A stretch of 8,761 nucleotides of DNA from Halioxenophilus sp964342265 (GTDB lineage Bacteria; Pseudomonadota; Gammaproteobacteria; Pseudomonadales; Cellvibrionaceae), in the NCBI GenBank assembly GCA_964342265.1, contig CAYFFE010000136.1, positions 1-8,761 of the forward strand, in the 5' to 3' direction. Positions 7,303 through 8,761 of this stretch are shown piece by piece. A model generated the notes under the pieces. That model saw only the letters and a list, made by a program, of their open reading frames with translations. It did not search any database and was not told the DNA's origin. The translations under genes were made by a program, and so were the position numbers. How positions within the stretch are numbered: the stretch's first letter is position 1; every line of letters begins with the position of its first letter.

Positions 7303-7356
7303 TAGATTTTTGTGTCTTTAGATTTTGTGCGTCTAGATTTTTTGCCCCTAGATTTT
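7303..7356 (+). repeat. Four-copy tandem repeat of a TAGATTTT core, period 15-16 bases
   Basis: The core TAGATTTT occurs at 7303-7310, 7319-7326, 7334-7341 and 7349-7356, so the steps are 16, 15 and 15 bases. The bases between the cores are partly alike (T/G-rich, then C/T). The period is about one and a half helical turns. It could be a decayed minisatellite made by replication slippage or a row of regulator-binding sites. It lies about 860 bases upstream of the polyester hydrolase. Confidence 0.6.
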
Positions 7357-7792
7357 GTTGCTGGAGTACGGGTTGTACAAAACTTGTTTGTTTGTGTGCA
7401 AATAATTAGTGTTTTTATTATTAGCTCGTTAAGCAAATGATTTAGATTATAAAATATAGCGTTTCCCTTAAGCTATTTGGTGCAGCGATTGAAAGGGTTC
7501 AGCAAACAAAACTTGCGTGCCAAACCTTGATGCAAAAACTTTATAAAGGTGCGAAAAGTAAGTAGTTGTTACAAAAGTTTATCAGTCTTTAGGTTCTATC
7601 ATTCGCTGGTCTTTTCTTTTTTGACTAATTTATTTTTCGTCAACTGATATTAAAGACGTTGGTTGCAGTAATGTGATTAAGTCAACAATATGAAAATCTG
7701 TCACCCGTCTTAATTAAGTCTTTTGGTTGAGTTTTGTTACCGATTAATTTGATCTGTTTTCATCAAAAATTGTTTTTGAGTCATAAAGTCTG

Positions 7793-7981
7793 TTATCACT
7801 ACAACTGCTAACTTTGGCATGCGATGAGATTTTTGTCATAAATGGTGATAAAAGATGGCGCCGAACGCGAAGCGGAGTTAGTTGGTGTTTGAAAATTGTT
7901 CAGCTTGTTGGGCGGACCGTCTAAAACTCACTTTTTAAAGAGTGCTGATTCGTGAAAGTGGGATTGAAGTGGCGGTGATAA
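7793..7981. promoter_or_regulatory. Recurring GTGATAA motif upstream of the polyester hydrolase
   Basis: GTGATAA is present at 7845-7851 and 7975-7981 on the plus strand, both within the longer match GGTGATAAA. An inverted copy, TTATCAC, lies at 7793-7799. The 7793 and 7845 copies form an inverted pair 45 bases apart. Such a pattern may mark binding sites for a regulator, for instance the AraC-type protein of the window, but no consensus is known for it. Confidence 0.25.
7929..7944. promoter_or_regulatory. 16-bp near-perfect palindrome, operator candidate
   Basis: CACTTTTTAAAGAGTG is self-complementary across all 16 positions except for one T-G mismatch pair. It lies about 113 bases upstream of the likely -35/-10 region of the polyester hydrolase. 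Spacing and symmetry fit a dimeric repressor or activator site; no known consensus is recognised. Confidence 0.25.
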
Positions 7982-8036
7982 ATTTTCCGCGCTTTCTGAG
8001 GTTTTCCATAAAAATAATATTTGGTTAACGAGTTTT

Positions 8037-8062
8037 TTGAAAAGCTATTATCTTTCTATAAT
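8037..8062 (+). promoter_or_regulatory. Likely promoter of the polyester hydrolase gene
   Basis: A perfect TATAAT stands at 8057-8062. TTGAAA at 8037-8042 matches the -35 consensus at five of six bases, but the spacer is only 14 bases, shorter than the usual 16-18. Transcription would begin near 8069 and give a 5' leader of about 150 bases. The short spacer suggests that an activator may be needed, or that the true -35 contact is weaker and elsewhere. Confidence 0.4.
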
Positions 8063-8219
8063 TAATTTTTAAATTAGGCTATTTGATTTTTAAAAATAGA
8101 AAGGGCGTTAATTTTTCAGTAGTAAAAACCACCGACCGAGTACGACAGCTTGAAGGTAAAAAACCTGGAAGCGCAGTTTCGTAAACGATGGATCAATAAT
8201 TAATTTTAAAGGTACTACC

Positions 8220-8761
8220 ATGAAAAACTTCGCATTAAAAAGTTTGACTCTGGCAGCCAGCTTGGCATTTTCATTTACCGTTATGGCTGAAGAGCCAGAC
8301 GGCAGCACTCCTGATTGCACGGCTAACTGCGGTTATGAGCGTGGTCCTAACCCAACGTTGTCTGCTCTAGACGACGATCGCGGTCCTTTTCGTGTAGATG
8401 ACTACAGCGTTTCTTCTTTCGTTTCTGGTTTTGGTGGCGGTACCGTTCACTACCCAACCAACACCACTGGCACCATGGGGATTATTGCGGTAATTCCTGG
8501 TTATGTTTCTTTCGAAAACTCTATCGAGTGGTGGGGTCCTCGTCTTGCCTCTCACGGTTTTATCGTTATTACCATCGATACCAACACCATTTACGATTAT
8601 CCTGATAGTCGCGCCCGCCAGCTAGAAGCTGCTTTGGACTACTTAGTTGACGAAGGTGAGTCTGCGTTTAGCCCAATTTCTGGCATGGTTGACCCAACTC
8701 GCCGCGGTGTAATCGGTTGGTCTATAGGCGGCGGTTCGCTTAAGCTTTCTTCAGATGATCC
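8220..8761 (+). CDS. Secreted PETase/cutinase-like polyester hydrolase, 3' end cut by the window
   Basis: The product is an exported alpha/beta hydrolase of the family that includes Ideonella PETase and marine polyester hydrolases, which cleave ester bonds in polyesters such as cutin-like or synthetic aliphatic and aromatic polymers. A Sec signal peptide (1-23) ends in VMA before EEPDG. Mature-protein landmarks are RGPNPT (41-46), GFGGGTVHYPT (70-80), IPGY with the probable oxyanion Tyr95, SIEWWGPRLASHGF (101-114), ITIDTNT (117-123) and the nucleophile elbow GWSIGG with Ser168. The catalytic Asp and His lie beyond the edge. Unlike PETase, the elbow has three rather than four glycines after Ser-Ile, and Cys33 and Cys37 occur in the N-terminal extension. 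AAAGG lies 7 bases before the ATG. All 180 full codons are open. Substrate specificity cannot be judged from this part. Confidence 0.93.
   Translation, partial: MKNFALKSLTLAASLAFSFTVMAEEPDGSTPDCTANCGYERGPNPTLSALDDDRGPFRVDDYSVSSFVSGFGGGTVHYPTNTTGTMGIIAVIPGYVSFENSIEWWGPRLASHGFIVITIDTNTIYDYPDSRARQLEAALDYLVDEGESAFSPISGMVDPTRRGVIGWSIGGGSLKLSSDD

Larger units (their letters stand above)
6780..8219. other. Long AT-rich intergenic region between the foldase cluster and the polyester hydrolase
   Basis: About 1.44 kb separate the divergent starts at 6779 and 8220. No reading frame here has a start, a ribosome-binding site and convincing length. It contains AT-rich DNA next to the foldase gene with a minus-strand TATAAT at 6884-6889, a 48-codon open frame without a start (6939-7085), a small GC-rich hairpin zone (7148-7180), a four-copy tandem repeat (7303-7356), GTGATAA motifs (7793-7981), an imperfect palindrome (7929-7944) and a likely -10 box (8057-8062). 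Its length is unusual for a gene-dense bacterium and suggests complex regulation, an unrecognised small RNA, or decayed DNA. Confidence 0.6.

Noticed and set aside
6780..8219. tRNA, rRNA, CRISPR array or insertion sequence in the long gap
   Set aside because: No cloverleaf, no repeat-spacer array, no transposase reading frame and no terminal inverted repeats with target duplication were seen.
8220..8330. Idea that Lnt acts directly on the polyester hydrolase as a lipoprotein
   Set aside because: The hydrolase signal peptide ends in VMA-EE and has no lipobox cysteine, so it should be cleaved by signal peptidase I and not lipidated.
8108..8555. Minus-strand open frames opposite the polyester hydrolase and its leader
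   Set aside because: They are antisense to a well-supported gene and show no recognisable protein features.

Overview
The window looks like chromosomal DNA of a marine-type gammaproteobacterium. I infer this from the RimO, MAPEG and lipase-foldase-like protein sequences, and from a polyester hydrolase that resembles those of marine Pseudomonas/Cellvibrio-type bacteria. The genus cannot be fixed from sequence alone. Six complete genes lie on the minus strand. One gene on the plus strand is cut off by the right edge.

Left part (1-2536): rimO, the ribosomal protein S12 methylthiotransferase, and a small MAPEG-family membrane protein, both on the minus strand. They are separated by a long two-part hairpin that probably ends the MAPEG transcript before rimO. 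Between MAPEG and the next gene is an AT-rich gap with no gene, which holds a GC-rich hairpin near the end of the araC-type gene.

Centre (2537-6779): a compact minus-strand cluster, probably one operon. In transcription order it contains (1) a 325-aa membrane-anchored protein resembling lipase-specific foldases (Lif/LipB), (2) a 238-aa second foldase-like protein joined to the first by a TAATG stop/start overlap, (3) a complete apolipoprotein N-acyltransferase homologue (Lnt) with an apparent Glu-Lys-Cys triad, 10 bases further on, and (4) an AraC-family regulator after a 40-base gap, with a strong Shine-Dalgarno sequence. No classical lipase gene is visible beside the foldases, and lnt is not in its usual ybeZ-ybeY-corC context.

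Right part (6780-8761): about 1.44 kb of AT-rich DNA without a convincing gene. It carries a four-copy 15-16-base tandem repeat, recurring GTGATAA motifs, an imperfect palindrome and a perfect TATAAT box. It leads into a secreted alpha/beta hydrolase (start 8220) of the PETase/cutinase-like polyester hydrolase family, visible up to just past its nucleophile serine. The hydrolase and the foldase/Lnt/AraC cluster are arranged head to head around this long regulatory-looking region.

The most interesting hypothesis is that the cluster is an envelope maturation module (two foldase-like proteins, an acyltransferase, a regulator) linked to secreted esterases, possibly including the adjacent polyester hydrolase. 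The gene identities are read from the sequence. The functional link is inference.
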